DNA from: Sarcocystis neurona
Taxonomy: Eukaryota; Apicomplexa; Conoidasida; Eucoccidiorida; Sarcocystidae
NCBI GenBank assembly: GCA_000727475.1
Contig: KL647304.1
Coordinates: forward strand, 598,272-662,271
Length of the DNA: 64,000 bases
Direction of reading: 5' to 3'
Within the stretch, counting starts at the first letter, position 1, and each line of letters opens with the position of its first letter. A program made the position numbers and the translations under genes. Of the stretch, positions 26,901-38,900 are shown piece after piece. The notes below the pieces were generated by a model that saw only the letters and a list, made by a program, of their open reading frames with translations, searched no databases and had not been told where the DNA came from.

Positions 26901-29900
26901 CCGTCTTGCGTCTGCCCCATCAACGCTGCTGCTGCTCGCTCCTGTTTCTCTCCCTTTTTCAGCCATCTCGCCTTCCTTCTTCTCCCCAGACTGCCTCGCA
27001 GCAGCGGCACCGACCGGCGCATCCAGCCCCACTTCCTGATGCTGCTGCTGCATCTGCTGACTTCTTCCCTGTCCCTCTTCGCTCTCTGCGGCGGCTGAGC
27101 TGCTGCAGCTGCTGCCTGTCTGTCCTCCTGCAGCTGCAGCAGCTTTTCCGTCTTCTCCTTCGGCGGAATGAACGGGTGACACAGAATCAGCAACTGCAGC
27201 ACTTCCTGATGCTACTGCGTCTCCCTCGGCTGCTGCTGTTGCTGCCTCCGCCGCTCCTGCTGCTGGCTCCGCGCCTGCTGCTGCTGCTGCAGGAACGTCT
27301 TCTTCCAACTCGCACAGGAGTCGCAGCAGCTTCGCCACTGGCGGGCGCGTTCCGCGGCGGTCGTCTCCTGCTGCTGCTGCTGCCGTCGTACCCTCGTGCT
27401 GCGGGTGCGGTGCGTCTGCAGGAGCAGCAAAAGGCAGCTCCAGCGACGCTGCTGCTGCAGCAGCGTCAGCAGACGCCGACATCTGCTGCTGCTGCTGCCC
27501 CTCCAACTCGGCTGCCGCTGCCCTCTCGTCTTCCTCCGCTGTCATTATCACCTCTTCTGGCTCCCCAGCATGAGCTGCAGCCGTCGCCGCGTCGTCAGCA
27601 TTCAGAACAGCAACAGCAGGAAGAGCAGCAGAACCATCAGCAGCTTCCCCGGAGACGTCAGCAGCAGCATCAGCAGGAGCCGCAGACGATGGAAGAAAGA
27701 GAACAGAAGGATCTGCTCCACGCAGATACTTGTCGAGAGCGTCTATGGACCCTGTCTCTGCTGCCTGCAGTGCCGCTCTTAAAATGTTGCCACTCCGGTA
27801 GTCCTTTGCAGCTGCCTTCGCTTGTAGAGCTGACGCATGCAGAGCAAGCAGCACGCGCACCAACATGTGGAAACGCGTGGAGGGGTGCAGCAAGGCCAGC
27901 GACGCGATCAGGTCCACCTGTGGGCAGCAGCTGGACGGCAACACTTTCTCTCGGTGCTGCTGCTTCTTCTCCCCTCTTTTCTGCTGCTGCTGCTGCTTCT
28001 TCGTCTCGCTTTTCTCGTCAGCCTGGTGCCGCTGCTGATGCTCCTGCTGCTTCTTCATTAGCTCTTCTGTTCGTCCCCCTTCTCCGCCTGCACCACCAGC
28101 AGCAGCAGACGCAGCCACGCCGGCAGACTCTGCGCCTCCCGCTGTTTCTCTTCTTTCTCTTCCTCCTGTCGCGCGTTCCGCTGCTTCGACGTCCTCCGCC
28201 GCTGCACCTTCTCTTGCTGCTGATGTTGCGGAGCGCTCTTCCTCTTCTTCGCCTGGTCTGTCTTCTTCGGCCCCTTGCGACGCGGGAGAGTCGAGCCGTC
28301 GCCGTCTTCGGTTCCCGTCTCCCGTCGTCTGATTCAAACGCTGGAACAGCAGCGCCTCCTCAACGTCCGGCAGCAGCCCTCCCAACGGCGGTCTGGCAGA
28401 GCCGCGGGGCGACGGGACATCGAAGAAGGAGGGCGTCTCCGGCGTTGCGAAGAGACTGGCGAGGTCGCCGTCGCCGTCACCGTCCCCCAGGTCTTCACGC
28501 GGCTGCAGGTGTACAGGGTCGTGAAGAGCAACAGGAGCCCCGGCAGCAGCAGAAGCCGGAGGACTCGTCCGGCGGTGGGTGTCGAGGAGGAAGGAGAAGG
28601 GGCGCGGCGACAGCAGGCGTCCCGCTCCGCCGGCAGCAGCAGTTGCGGCTGCTGCGGCGTTGGCTCCTGCAGCGATCTGAGCTGCAGCAACTGCTGCTGG
28701 GTCGGGCTGCTGCTGCCCCAGGTCTTCGCTCAGACGGTCGTGGCCCGGCAGCTGCTGCTGTCGCGCTGTTGCTCTCCTTGCCGACGGGAAGGGCTGCAGC
28801 AGCAGCCTGTCTTTCCCTTCTTTTCCCCTCTTGGAGCCGTCTGGAGCCTGCCGCGCGAAGAGGGCAGCAGCAGCCGCGTCGAGCGACTCTTTGATAAATG
28901 GCGAAGGCAGCACCGGGCAGTTGAAAAGACACAGCAGCTCCACATCAAAAACGTAGAAGTCAAACTCGGTGAGCCCCACTTCGCCTGGCAACCCCACAAG
29001 TCTCATCTCGTCCGCCAGGTGTAAGTACACCGTGTAACAAGCATGGAGCGCCTCCGGTCGCCACGCTGCACCTTTGCTGCTGCTGCTGCTGCTCCCGCTC
29101 AGTCCTCCTCCGCCTGCTGCTGCGTCACCACCGGTACCGTTCCCGCCCTCTCCAACACCCGCGCCGCCTGCTGCGGATGCTGCTGCTGCAGCAGCAGCCA
29201 CTGCCTCGCTTTCCTGCTGCCGCAGCACCATCTCCGCATGCTCTAAGCCGTCGCTGACAAGTTTCGACAGGACGGCGAGCGGATGGACAACGAACTGTCG
29301 CCGACCAGGACGTTCCTCTCTGCCACCAGCAGCAATCCACCCGGCCTGTTCTCCGCCTGCAGAAAGAGCAGCAGCAGCAGCCCCTGCGCGTCTTCCCATG
29401 AGCCACCAGTAGTACGGCGTCGTCGTGGGCGAAGCAGCAGCAGCCGCGTCCGCAGCAGCGTAAACCCCTGCAGCAATGCCGGACGACCGACTGCGGTTTC
29501 CATCTGCCGCTGTATCTCTGCGGTTCCTGTTCCCCGCTGCTTCCTGTCCTCTTTCTCCTCGTCTCCGCCGGCTGTCTACGCCGCTCCTATCTGTCCTGTC
29601 GTCCTCCTGCGGCGGTGCATCGCCGACTGCTGCCGTTGCAGCAGTGCTTGCATCTCCTGCGGCTGCAACGCGCGGCCGTCTGCGATGTTCTCCGTTTCCG
29701 GCTCTTCCCCCACTTCCGGCGCCCTGCTGCTGCTGCCGGCTTCTTCGCTTCAGACCGCTGCTGCCAACGCCTCTTGCTGCTGCTTTTGCTGCTGCAGAGG
29801 ACCGCAGAAACGCCAGACTGCTGCTGCTGCCTCCTCCACCTCCTCCTGCGCCCGCTGCCGCGCCAGCGCTCAGCAGGTGCTGCATGCGAAACGTTTCAAA

Positions 29901-32900
29901 AGTCAGCACGTCGTCCCCTCCATCTGTCTCCATGTTGCTGCTGCTGTCTCCCGGCGTCGTTTCTTCTTCTTCTTCTTCGGCCTGGCTGCTCTGCTCTTCG
30001 TCCCTCTCGCTCTGCTCAGAAATCGTGTCTCGCTCTTCTTCTGCAGAGCTGCTGCTGTCTGTGCTTCCGCTCGTCCCGCTGCTGCTGCTGCTGGGCTCGC
30101 TCACTCGGCCGTCGCGCGTCTTCAACGAGAGAGACTGTTGCTGCTCCTGGTGCTGCCCGTCTGACCGGCTTGGCGCTCCTGCAACAGGCACATCCCACTG
30201 CGGAGCGGCGAGTCGCGCAGAAGAAGCAACCAGCTCTTGCTGCTGTTGCATCATCCACGCCATGCTCCTGCTGCGGCGGCGTCCCCTCACTTGGCGCCGC
30301 TCAGCAGCAGCCGCCGCCGCTGCCGCGTTGAAGAAAAACAAAGCAGCCCCCAGCAGCAGGTTGCTGCTCCGGTTCGTCAAGTTGACAATCGTATCGACCT
30401 GCTCGCCGTTGCTGCTGCTGTCGTCTTCCCCAAATCCTCCTCCAACACCGCGTCTTGTCCTCCCTGCTGCTGCTGCTGCTCCGCTGCGTCTGCCGCTCGC
30501 GGTGAATGAACCGCCTGCGCCACGAATAACCACGCCGTTGCTGTTGCTCAGCGCAGACCCTAGGCGCGTGCGGCCCGCAGCAGAAGTCGTAGCGGAAAGG
30601 CGTCTTATCATTGCGGGGAGGTAGAGCGGAGACACGCGCAGAGCAGCCTTGCACAGCTGCTGCAGCTCCTCGCCTGCTGCAGTCTGCAGCAGCGGCGCCT
30701 CCAGCGGCAGCAGCTGCGCGGGCGGGAGGGGGGGTGGCCACAAACCGCCGAAGAGCGGCGACAGAGATGAGACAGAAGCACGCGCCCCTGCAGAAGCCCC
30801 CAAACCATCTCCCGTCCCTTCTTCACCGCCGTCTCCCCCCGCCGAAGGAGGCGCCCAGCCTGCTGCGGCAGCTGCAGCGAGTCCTGCTGCTGCTGCTGCC
30901 GCGCTACCGCTGCTGCTGTCTTCGCGCAAGAGGGACGCCCCCACCTGCTGCAGCAGCCGCGTGAGGCGCGCGTAGCGCTGCCGCAGCAGGTAACACCGCT
31001 GGACGAAGCAGCTCAGCGTCCGCTTCCATGACACCTTGCCGCTTCCTCCTCCTGCTCTGTTGCATGCGGCCCGCTCAGAAGTACCTGCAGCAGCAGCGGC
31101 CGCGCCCGATACTGTCTCGGCTGCTGCTGCTGCTGCCGTCGCGGCGCAGAACGGAACTGACGAGGGAATGGACAGCAGCGAACCCAGGGAGGCGTTGATG
31201 CTGCTGCTGCTGGCGTCACTTTCACTCGTGCTGCTGCTGCTGCTCTCTGCGTCGATCCTGGCAGCAACAGCAACCCCGACTGCTGCGCCTTCTTCGTCTT
31301 CTCCCTCCGCCTCGTCCCACTCCTCTTCTGAGGAGGAGGAAAGAAACGACTGCAGGACAACGGCGCTACTGCTGCTGCTCCTTCGAACTCTTTGAAGTAT
31401 TCCTCGCCGCACAGCAACAGCAGCAGCATGTCTGCTGCCCTCTGCCGCAGACGCAGTTGCCTCCCAAGAGGCAGCAGCCGCAGCCGCAGCAGACTTCCCC
31501 TCACCGTTCTCTCCTCCTGCCGCTGCTGCAACGTACCCAAGAACCGGGATGGTGCCTGCTAAATTCCGCGCCGCTGGCGTCTCGAACCCCTTCACGTGTT
31601 GCTGCTGTTCCCGCTGCTGCTGTTGACGTTGAGGCTGCTGGGCTGCGCGTCCCGCTGTAGCGGTCTGCTGACTTCTCTTTCGCTGCTCTGTGGGGAGCAG
31701 TTGCTGCTCACTTCTCACCTCTTCTCCTTCTTTTCCCTCCTGCTGCTGCCGCTTCTGCTCCTGCAGCAGGCGGCGGCGCAGTGCCCTCCGGTTTACGCGC
31801 CGGAAGTCGGCGAGACGCAGCAGCAATGTGCGGAGTTGCAGACGTGCGATGCAAGATGCAGGCGCGTCGACAAGCAGCAAGTTGCAAGGCTGGTGGCAAT
31901 ACGGGCACGGCAGCAGCAGCTCGCCGACGAACTGGTGCTGCTGCTGCGCACGCTGGTACTGCCTGTAGCAGCCGACATGCATGCGGTGGCCGCAGCTGCG
32001 TATACTCAGACCCTGAAAAGCAGCCACAGGCGCAAGTAAGCTCGGGACGTAGTCATAAAAGTAGGACCCTGCTGCTGCATCTTCTCCGGCAAAAAGGACG
32101 CCACCAACGCCGGCTGCTGCAGCTGTTCCTGCTCCCCCTGCTCCACCACCAGCACCACCCCACAAAAACCGCGTCTCTGCGCTGCTGCTACTGCTGCTCA
32201 GCGAAGTGCCCGACAAATACAGTATTCCCCTCCCTCCTCCTCCTGCTCCTGAAGCTGTTCCTGCTCCTCCTCCGCCTCTTGCTGCCCTTGCGTCGGTCCC
32301 GCTGCTGCCGAGGTCGTGCGGCGCCACCCGCGCAGCAGCAGCAGCCGCGTGCGACGCGCTCGCCACGCCGCCGCCGCTGCTGCTGCTGGAAGAAGAAGAA
32401 GAGGAAGAAGAGGAATAGGAAGACGACGGTGACGTCCACCCGGGCGGCAGCAGAAACGGAGGCGCCGTCGGCCGCGGCGCTGTATCGACACCGGAAAGCT
32501 GCACGTGGCACAGCAGCCCCAGCGGGTTCGCGGCAGCAGATTGAAACGGAGAGCAGCAGCGAGCTGCTGCTCCGAGAATCGCTTCGTACGCTGCTGCTGC
32601 TACCGCGCGGTCGCGGACCCCTCCCGCTGCGACCAGCACTACCTGCTGCCACCGGCCGTGTGGGCGGCGGGGCGTCAATGTCTTGTCCTCAGCAGCAGCA
32701 GCAGGACGAAGAACTGCTGCTCCAGAAGGAGAAGCTGCGGCTCCTGTGGACGAAGACGGCACAGAGCAAGAGAAGCAGGAAGACGAAGACGAAGAGGGAT
32801 GGGGAGAGACTGCGGCGCCGGCAGCGAGAGGAGGAGAAGACGGCAGAGGAGACGACGCAGAATTCGCAGCAGGAGTCGCGCTCGGGTACAGAGCGGCGGA

Positions 32901-35900
32901 TAGAGACGAGACAGATACGACCGTCTCCTCCTCCAGGCGACACGAGACGCACCGGGGGACGTCGCACCGGTCCATCTGCTTCGCTTCTTCAAAAGCAGCC
33001 AAATTCCCCACGAGAAAATTGTCCTGCTTCTTTCGGTATGAAGCTAGAACCTGCTCTTGTCGGCGGCGCACAGCCTGCATACATGCAGCACCGCATGCGC
33101 ACTCCAACCGCGAGCTGAATACGAGACACGGAGACAGCACGGCCTTGCGAGCCGCCGCTTCGAAGAGATCCACCGAGGCAGAGAGGGAGACGGCCAAACG
33201 ACAAACACTTCATTGTGAAAGGAGAAACGCGGGCATGCGGCACGTCTCTCGCCTGAGACCCCGCAGAACGCGCTGCTAGCCAAAAAAAGGGGCCCCGTCG
33301 GAGTGTACGTACACCCCACAAGCTTTCTGTGCATGCACGACTTCCTCCCACACGCACATCGAACATCCAGACGGAAACCTAACACACGAGAAAAACTTCT
33401 ACACCTATATAATCCCTCCCTACCGAGTGTACCACATATATACACGCATACACATATATATATATATATTACGTGTCGCACAACTCGCGGCCAACTCCAT
33501 TGTATAGCCATACATATATATACATATGAACACTCCCTATATCTCCCAGCCCCCTGCTCTGCTCAACAGGCAAGCACGGCAGGCCGCAGCTCTCTCTGTC
33601 TCTGTGTCTCTCTGTGGCCCTACTGACGTGTAGACGCATACACACGCATGCATGCATACGCCCCTACAGAAAGCGTCATTTTCACTTTGTCGCCGGGAAC
33701 CCAACACACAGTTCGTGGAAGGCAATTCAGCGAAAGAAAGACCTCACCTCTTTCCACTCTTCATCCCTGCCGCCCCCTCCTCCTTCATCTGCTGCAGTAG
33801 CCGATCGATCTCCTGGTGGCGCCGTTGCTGCTGCTGCTGCTGGTGCTGCTCCTTCCTCTTCTTTGTGCTGGCTGCTGGCTGCTGCAGACTCTCCCCCGCG
33901 TCTCCGCCCTGGGCCCTCAGGCTCCGTCTGCAGCGCCTGCTGCTGCACCGGCGACTTCTCTCGACTGCTGCTGCCCACGCTCCGCGCAGCAGCCGCCGTT
34001 GTATCTGCTGGTGCTGCTGTGGAGCGTTTCCGTTGCTGCTGCTGCTCCTCCTTCTCCTTCGTCTGCGTCGTCACCGTCGCGCACGCAGTCGCAACAGCAG
34101 CAGAAGCAGCAGCCGCCAGACCTTGTTGGGCCTCTCTTCTCTCCAGTCCCTTCCCACCTCCACCTGCTGCCGCTGTTGCTGCTGCCTCTGCTGCAGCTGC
34201 CTTCGCCTCTGTGGGTGTCGCTATTGCTTTTGCTGCAGTGTCTGCTGCGCCTGCTGCGACCAGCTCTGCCGCAGCCGTCCTCGCCCCCGCTGTTGCCTCC
34301 GCAGGTGCCTTCGCTGCTGCTGCTGCTGCCGCCTTCGCGGCTGCTGCTGCTGCGGGCCACTCTCGCCAGACGCGCAGCTGCTTCCCCACACGGGCATCCC
34401 GTGCTGCTGCTGCTTTAAAGAGCCAGTCCAGCTGCTGCCAATGTGACTCGAACGCCCGGCAGCATCGCATCGCGTACAAAACCTGCAGCAGCAACATACG
34501 ATCCTTTCGTGCTGCACCGCTTCACGCAGATTTCCTTCCACATATATATATATATACACACCACAATCGTAGACATATACATCTATATATACACAGGACT
34601 GCCTCCCTCTCTTTCTTTTTTTCTGTATATACATACATACACATGAGTTCAGCTGCTTCTCTTTCTAATACATTTTTACATAAATGTGCCACACATACAA
34701 ATCGGTAGCCTCTTGAAAACGAATAGCGCTATTACATAAGCGTACATACTCTTATCCATATACATACAAACACACATACTTGTGCGGACCGTGCACACAT
34801 CCACACGTGTGTCCAGAAGTATATATATCTATATATGTGTACGTATGTACATGTATACATATACATATATATATCCATAGATGTACGTAAGTGCGTGTGT
34901 GTATGCATATGTGCAGTTGTAAGTATTTCTATAGGTGTACATATATGTGTGTATACTATTCATACACATATATTTATAGGCGTGTGCATGTAGACACGTG
35001 TCTACATTTGAGCAGATATTATATTTCGTTAAAATATGAGGGGGCCCACCAGCAGGGGGCACGGAACTTCTACGCGTTCGTAGACACGCACACGCCCACC
35101 CACACGAAGACAAACGCAACATGCGACAACTCGCTACACTTGCAGGAACTCACGTTATATACATCTTCATATGAAGAGATTTCTATATACATATATACGA
35201 ATTACATGCACATATACGTGTATATATATAGAGAGAGATATCTATATATATATACATACATATACATATATGTTGCTACATATNNNNNNNNNNNNNNNNN
35301 NNNNNNNNNNNNNNNNNNNNNNNNNNNNNNNNNNNNNNNNNNNNNNNNNNNNNNNNNNNNNNNNNNNNNNNNNNNNNNNNNNNNNNNNNNNNNNNNNNNN
35401 NNNNNNNNNNNNNNNNNNNNNNNNNNNNNNNNNNNNNNNNNNNNNNNNNNNNNNNNNNNNNNNNNNNNNNNNNNNNNNNNNNNNNNNNNNNNNNNNNNNN
35501 NNNNNNNNNNNNNNNNNNNNNNNNNNNNNNNNNNNNNNNNNNNNNNNNNNNNNNNNNNNNNNNNNNNNNNNNNNNNNNNNNNNNNNNNNNNNNNNNNNNN
35601 NNNNNNNNNNNNNNNNNNNNNNNNNNNNNNNNNNNNNNNNNNNNNNNNNNNNNNNNNNNNNNNNNNNNNNNNNNNNNNNNNNNNNNNNNNNNNNNNNNNN
35701 NNNNNNNNNNNNNNNNNNNNNNNNNNNNNNNNNNNNNNNNNNNNNNNNNNNNNNNNNNNNNNNNNNNNNNNNNNNNNNNNNNNNNNNNNNNNNNNNNNNN
35801 NNNNNNNNNNNNNNNNNNNNNNNNNNNNNNNNNNNNNNNNNNNNNNNNNNNNNNNNNNNNNNNNNNNNNNNNNNNNNNNNNNNNNNNNNNNNNNNNNNNN

Positions 35901-38900
35901 NNNNNNNNNNNNNNNNNNNNNNNNNNNNNNNNNNNNNNNNNNNNNNNNNNNNNNNNNNNNNNNNNNNNNNNNNNNNNNNNNNNNNNNNNNNNNNNNNNNN
36001 NNNNNNNNNNNNNNNNNNNNNNNNNNNNNNNNNNNNNNNNNNNNNNNNNNNNNNNNNNNNNNNNNNNNNNNNNNNNNNNNNNNNNNNNNNNNNNNNNNNN
36101 NNNNNNNNNNNNNNNNNNNNNNNNNNNNNNNNNNNNNTTGCTACATATGTACATATATAGAGAGAGAGATAGATATATATACACATATACATATATGTTG
36201 CCACAGATATATCTACACAAAGATAGATAGTATATATGAACATATGAACATGCAGACATACATATGGGCGCATACACATAAATGCAGATACATATATATA
36301 TATATATATATACGTATACGGTATAGTGTGTATATATAATACAGTATATACGTACATACATCCATACACATATATACATACACATGTGCAGATACATCCA
36401 TATGCATCCACATACGCAGATATATATATATACACATACATATCTGCAGATACAAATATGTACATATATATTATATATATCTGTGGAGATGAGTAGCGTG
36501 CGCATGCGCTTGAGCAGGTTCTGCGTCTGTAGTACGGGCCGCACACTTCGAAGTTGGGCAGAAGGTTCCCCGGTATTTCTGCAGAAAGATGCACCGGGCT
36601 GCATCGCATCAGCAGCGCGTCAGTCGAAGAAGAGGAGAACAGCAGCAGCGGGCCGAGCGGCAGCAGGCCGAGCAGCAGCTGCACGGTAGCGGGCGAGAGC
36701 TTGCACACAAAACAGAAAAAGCAGCAGCAGATCTTCTGCAGCAGCAGATTTTTAGCAGCAGCGGATCTTCCGCAGCAGATCTTCTGCAGCAGCAGATTTT
36801 CAGCAGCAGCGGATCTTCCGCAGCAGCAGAAGGCAGCGCGTAGAAAGAGAGAAGTGTTACCTGCAACATAGAGAAGCGCAAGAGGAAGGGAAAGCGGGCA
36901 GGAGCGTAGGGACGCTGCTGAATACACTGCAGTAGCCGCCGCCATGCGAAGCATTCATGCCCCTCCTCGCTTGCCGTCCTGGGGCTCTCGGTGCTGCTGC
37001 TGCTGGTGCTGCCCGCTTTCCTTCTCAGTCGTCTCCACATGCGGCGGCTGCTGGTGTCGCTGCTTCTGCTGCTGCTTCTGTCGCTCCTGCTGCTGCTTCT
37101 GCAGCTGCTCCGGCTACCGCTGCTGCTGCTGACCGTGCTCCCGCTGCCGGTCGTGCCGCTGCTGCTCTCTGCCGACAGCAGCTGCTCATCGTCCGAGCAG
37201 CCTCCGGACTCTCCTCTGCTGCTGCGGCTGCTGCTCAGCCGCTGCTCTCTTCTTCTTCTTTCCTCTCCGGGGGAGGACGCGCGGCCTCCCGCGCTTAGCC
37301 AGTCGCTGCTGCTGTCTCGTCGACGTCTCCGGCGACGGCGGTCCGAAGAAGAAGAAAGCGAGGAAGAGAACGAAGAGAGGGAGGACGAGGACGAAGAGGA
37401 GAACACCGCCCCGCTAGTGGCCCTCCCGCTGCTGCTCGCTCTCCTGATCCGCAGGTCCGTCCCCGTCCGCGGTTGCTGCGGATGAGAACTTCTCAGATAC
37501 AACGTCCCGTTGGCCGCCAGCCTCTCTTCCATGTCCTCGGGGAAGTGAGAGCGGGTGGCTACCGAATGCAAAGTATTTTCTGCTCTCTGCAACAGCTGTT
37601 GCAGCACCGCCTCGATTTGGTAGGGCATCTCTAGACGTGCTGCTGCTGCTGCTAGAGCTCCGTCTCCTTCGAAAGCATGCACTCTTGCGGCTGCTGTTTG
37701 CACTTCTGCAAATGGCAACACGCCGTCGTTGCTGCTCGTTGGCAGAAGCTGCTGCTGCTGCTGTTCATCCGCAGCCCGCGCGCTGCCTGACCGTGCCTCC
37801 ACTGCTGCAGCTGCTGCGGGGTCACTCTTTTCGGCTGCTGCTTCCTGCTGCTGCTTCTGCTCGTTCTCCTTCTTCCTCTCCTCCGCCGGCTCCTCTGCAT
37901 CTGCTCCTGTCCACTGCACGCCGCCACTGCTGCCTTTTCCACCTGTTGCTGCTCCTGCTGCTGCTCCTCTGTCAGTCTCCTGCCCGCTGCCTCCTCCACG
38001 GCCTCCCACCACTGCAGTCTGCAGCAGCATGCGAGTCCACTGCCCCACCAAACTGCTGCTGCTGCTCCCTGCTGCTGCCCCGGCTTCTGCTGCAACCTCT
38101 TCGCATCCTCCTCGGGTCTCGTCGTCTGCTGCCGTTCTTGCTGCATCTGCTGCAATCTCCTCCTCCTCCTCCCGCTGCTGCCCGCCACGGGGACTGGGTC
38201 GCCTCAGCGGCGGCGCAGCAGCATCAGCAACGACCGATATTTCCTCATCTGTCACTCCAGAAGCAAACGCCTCTCCTGCGACAGCAGCACCAGGCATCAC
38301 AGAGCCACTACCTGCAGCAGAACCTGCACCTGCACCAGCAGTACCCGGAGCAAGAGCAGCAGGAGCGGAGAGAGACGGCTGCTGTATGCTGCCGAAGGGG
38401 TGGTACGTAGAAAGTTCCCCCTCGGAACTGGCTCGGTTGCCGCCACCCCACACATTCCGCGTCCCGTCCAACTGTCGTCGGCCTTGCTCACTCCTGTCTC
38501 GTGCAGAGACGCGCAACCGGTTGCTGTGCTGCCCGAGACGACCAGCAGCTGCTGGCTGCGCCAAGTCTTCCTGTTTCTCCTCGCCCAACTGCCGCTGCTT
38601 TTCCTTCTCCTTCTCGTCCTCTTGCTGCGCTGCTGGACCTTCTGCGCCTGCGGTGCCTTCTTCTTCCCCCTGTCGAGAGGCAGCGGTAGCAGCTGCTGTC
38701 GACGGCATTCGCAATGGGCGGGGACGCATGGCCCCGGCGCCGGTGGCAGCAGCAGCAGCAGAAGAGGAAGGAGCATCAGCAACTGCCCCACCCGTCTGCA
38801 AGAAACTGCTGCTCGAGAAGAACGGTTGCAGCGGACGGAAAAGGTCAGCGAAGGACTGCAGCACCCGGAGAGGCGGCCGAGAACCAGACGCTGCTGGCCC

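Larger units (their letters stand above)
34483..36860 (-). other. UBR ligase intron 8, containing the assembly gap
   Basis: A phase-0 intron, GTAACA to TTGCTGCTGCAG. It holds a 48-bp tandem repeat, extensive TA/TACA microsatellites and 854 undetermined bases. The exon phases on both sides agree, so the gap need not hide coding sequence. Confidence 0.75.

Noticed and set aside
26906..28894. 662-codon open frame on the plus strand
   Set aside because: It is the antisense shadow of UBR exon 10. CTG/CAG repeats open several frames at once; the minus frame holds the RING and conserved islands.
35171..36160. Open frames spanning the run of N
   Set aside because: They are artefacts of reading undetermined bases as open codons.
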